Assembly (NCBI RefSeq): GCF_020103755.1
Contig: NZ_JAHSQD010000023.1
Location: 1 to 37,274 of the forward strand
DNA: 37,274 nucleotides
Source of the DNA: Streptomyces sp. LS1784
GTDB taxonomy: Bacteria; Actinomycetota; Actinomycetes; Streptomycetales; Streptomycetaceae
Direction: 5' to 3'
Shown: piece by piece, positions 36,037 through 37,274 of the stretch
Numbering within the stretch: the first letter of the stretch is position 1
How the letters are laid out: each line of letters opens with the position of its first letter
Program-made: the position numbers and the translations under genes
Notes under the pieces: generated by a model
Databases searched by the model: none
Told to the model about the DNA's origin: nothing
Seen by the model: only the letters and a program-made list of their open reading frames with translations

Positions 36037-36477
36037 TCAGACCAGCGGCGGCGCCAGCCCCGCGCCGACCGGCGAGTTCCGCACCACCGTGAACACCAGC
36101 ACCAGCAAGGCGATCAGCGCCCAGCGCCGGACCCCGACGGTGATCCGGGGCGGCGGCCCGCCGGTCAGCGCGGCCCAGGCCCAGCGCAGCCAGAGCACCG
36201 CCAGCACGCCGAACAGCAGGACGGCGACGGCGTTGTCGTGCAGGGCGCCGGTGAGGTCCCCGTGGGTCAACGCGTGGACGCAGCGCAACCCCCCGCAGCC
36301 GGGGCACCACCGGCCGGTGGCGGTCAGGAACGGGCAGTCGGGGTAGTGCCCGGGGGTGTTCGGGTCCACCACGGCGACGTACGCGGTGGGGACGGCCACC
36401 GCCGCCAGCGCGGTCAGCGGCGGGCTCAGCCGGCGCAGCACGGGCGGCAGGGCGGAGGCGGTGGGGGCGGCGTTCAC
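36037..36477 (-). CDS. DUF2752 membrane protein
   Basis: 146 residues from the GTG at 36475-36477. About three hydrophobic segments: 20-36, 80-100 and 112-130. The family signature lies between the first two: CPFLTATGRWCPGCGGLRCVHAL, with a CPGCG cysteine cluster and His, suggestive of a metal or redox site. Function of DUF2752 is unknown. It is found near trp genes in Streptomyces as I recall. A terminator separates it from the upstream HGxxPAAW gene, so it should have its own promoter. Confidence 0.88.
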   Translation of the reverse strand: MNAAPTASALPPVLRRLSPPLTALAAVAVPTAYVAVVDPNTPGHYPDCPFLTATGRWCPGCGGLRCVHALTHGDLTGALHDNAVAVLLFGVLAVLWLRWAWAALTGGPPPRITVGVRRWALIALLVLVFTVVRNSPVGAGLAPPLV

Positions 36478-36514
36478 GCCCCGATTCTGCCCGGGTCGGG
36501 CCCGGACACGACGA

Positions 36515-36541
36515 AACGGCGGGCGTGGCGCGCCCGCCGTT
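36515..36541 (-). terminator. Terminator after the HGxxPAAW gene
   Basis: AACGGCGGGCG (36515-36525) and CGCCCGCCGTT (36531-36541) form a perfect 11-bp stem with a 5-nt loop, 38 nt past the stop. Confidence 0.8.
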
Positions 36542-36579
36542 CCGATGTACGACAAACGTGTGGTGCGACGAGCCGGTCG

Positions 36580-36843
36580 TCAGGCGGCGACGGCGGCGCG
36601 AGCCTCACGGGCCGCGAGCTGCTCCTCGGTCGACTTGTAGACGTTGGCGCTGGCCTGCTGGCCCATGCCGGCGAGGGACATCGCCTTGCCGACCACACCG
36701 CCGGCCAGGACGACCGCCAGGCCGACCCACACCAGCAGCACCGACGGCAGGATCATCGCGACGCCCGCGACGCCGAAGCCGACGAAGGAGATGACGACGC
36801 CGGTCCAGGCGGCGGGGGTGTGGCCGTGTGCTGCTGCTGCCAT
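36580..36843 (-). CDS. HGxxPAAW-family small membrane protein
   Basis: 87 residues from the ATG at 36841-36843, with AAGGAGCACC upstream. The family motif HGHTPAAW opens the protein, followed by two hydrophobic segments (about 14-32 and 34-54) and a charged C-terminal helix. The function of this actinobacterial family is unknown; it is regularly found close to trpE and trpC. It is separated from the next upstream gene (36980) by 136 nt holding a possible promoter: TTGGGT and CACAAT, minus strand, 36913-36942. Confidence 0.9.
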   Translation of the reverse strand: MAAAAHGHTPAAWTGVVISFVGFGVAGVAMILPSVLLVWVGLAVVLAGGVVGKAMSLAGMGQQASANVYKSTEEQLAAREARAAVAA

Positions 36844-36912
36844 CTGAATGGTGCTCCTTGGCTCTCGGGGCCCGGCCGGGCCTGCGGGGCCGCCGGCGGG
36901 TTGACGGGTTCC

Positions 36913-36942
36913 ATTGTGCCGGGCCACACATCGGTGACCCAA
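36913..36942 (-). promoter_or_regulatory. Possible promoter of the HGxxPAAW gene
   Basis: On the minus strand TTGGGT (36937-36942) and CACAAT (36913-36918) are separated by 18 nt, a fair but imperfect match to the housekeeping -35/-10. Confidence 0.3.
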
Positions 36943-36979
36943 AGCGGGTGGCGGGTCTATCGCGTCACATGCGCGCAGC

Positions 36980-37274
36980 TCACACCGCGGTCGGGTCCTC
37001 GCCGCGGTCCAGCGCCTTCCACAGGTCGCCCGGTGTGTCGGTCCTCGCCGGGGTCCGGCGGGTCGGAGCCTCGTAGCGGCTGCCCATGGCCGGCCAGCCC
37101 CGCCCGTAGCGCAGGGTGAGCAGTCCGGCGAGGGCCAGCAGCACCCCGCCGACCAGCGCGACCCAGGGCCACCCGGTGTGCGCGACCTCGGTGGCCGCCG
37201 AGCCGCTCAGCGCCAGCTTGCGGGCGGCCTCGGCGTCCAGCGCGGCGGTGTCGCCCGCCCCGGCCACCGAGGCG
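36980..37274 (-). CDS. C-terminus of the Trp-biosynthesis-associated membrane protein (TIGR02234 type, partial)
   Basis: About 97 residues of the C-terminus are inside the window; the frame runs off the right edge. A hydrophobic segment (WPWVALVGGVLLALAGLLTL) is followed by the tail RGWPAMGSRYEAP and LWKALDRGEDPTA. Both are typical of the TIGR02234 family, which lies between trpE and the HGxxPAAW gene in Streptomyces. Function is unproven; a role linked to tryptophan synthesis is inferred only from genomic association. Confidence 0.85.
   Translation of the reverse strand, partial: ASVAGAGDTAALDAEAARKLALSGSAATEVAHTGWPWVALVGGVLLALAGLLTLRYGRGWPAMGSRYEAPTRRTPARTDTPGDLWKALDRGEDPTAV

Overview
The window is high-GC actinomycete chromosome, almost certainly Streptomycetaceae (Streptomyces or Kitasatospora). 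Third codon positions are nearly all G or C, GTG starts are common, and neighbouring genes often overlap by 4 nt (GTGA). The family-specific content fits too: an HGxxPAAW protein, a TrpM-like peptide, an XRE-DUF5753 regulator and an ANTAR-type response regulator. From memory, the gene order resembles the polA-liv-pyk and gltBD-lgt-trp neighbourhoods of Streptomyces; I could not check this by alignment.

Layout. 1-3.1 kb: the N-terminus of a membrane-anchored protein, then polA, both on the minus strand. 3.2-3.7 kb: a PaaI-type thioesterase. 3.7-4.28 kb: a gene-free, highly structured leader. 4.3-10.04 kb: a complete branched-chain amino acid ABC transporter, livJHMGF, closed by a strong bidirectional terminator facing a convergent ANTAR response regulator. 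10.85-11.98 kb: a tRNA with a leucine (CAA) anticodon but a class I body, a 20-bp hairpin, an HTH/LAGLIDADG protein and a 47-codon ORF. 12.05-13.48 kb: pyruvate kinase (minus). 13.8-17.1 kb: a three-gene operon (anchored binding-protein-like, binding-protein/VWA lipoprotein, small membrane protein) behind a sequence resembling a PhoP (PHO) box. 17.3-19.1 kb: a Tat-exported 5'-nucleotidase. 19.2-21.8 kb: a probable Uma2 remnant, an aldehyde dehydrogenase and an XRE-DUF5753 regulator. 22.1-28.3 kb: gltD-gltB. 28.7-29.4 kb: a VIT1/CCC1 metal transporter with an iron-box-like promoter. 29.5-32.1 kb: lgt, a DsbA-like protein and a MauE-like membrane protein. 32.2-35.8 kb: a small membrane ORF and trpA, trpB, trpM, trpC (gene order trpC-M-B-A in transcription). 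36.0-37.27 kb: a DUF2752 protein, an HGxxPAAW protein and the C-terminus of the Trp-operon-associated membrane protein.

Most of this is core metabolism: DNA repair and replication, leucine/isoleucine/valine uptake, glycolysis, glutamate and tryptophan synthesis, and lipoprotein and envelope-redox functions. The least explained parts are the class I tRNA-Leu(CAA) beside a LAGLIDADG-like protein, the SBP/VWA operon with its PHO-box-like site, and the 600-bp structured leader of livJ. No rRNA, CRISPR array, insertion sequence or intact prophage is visible.
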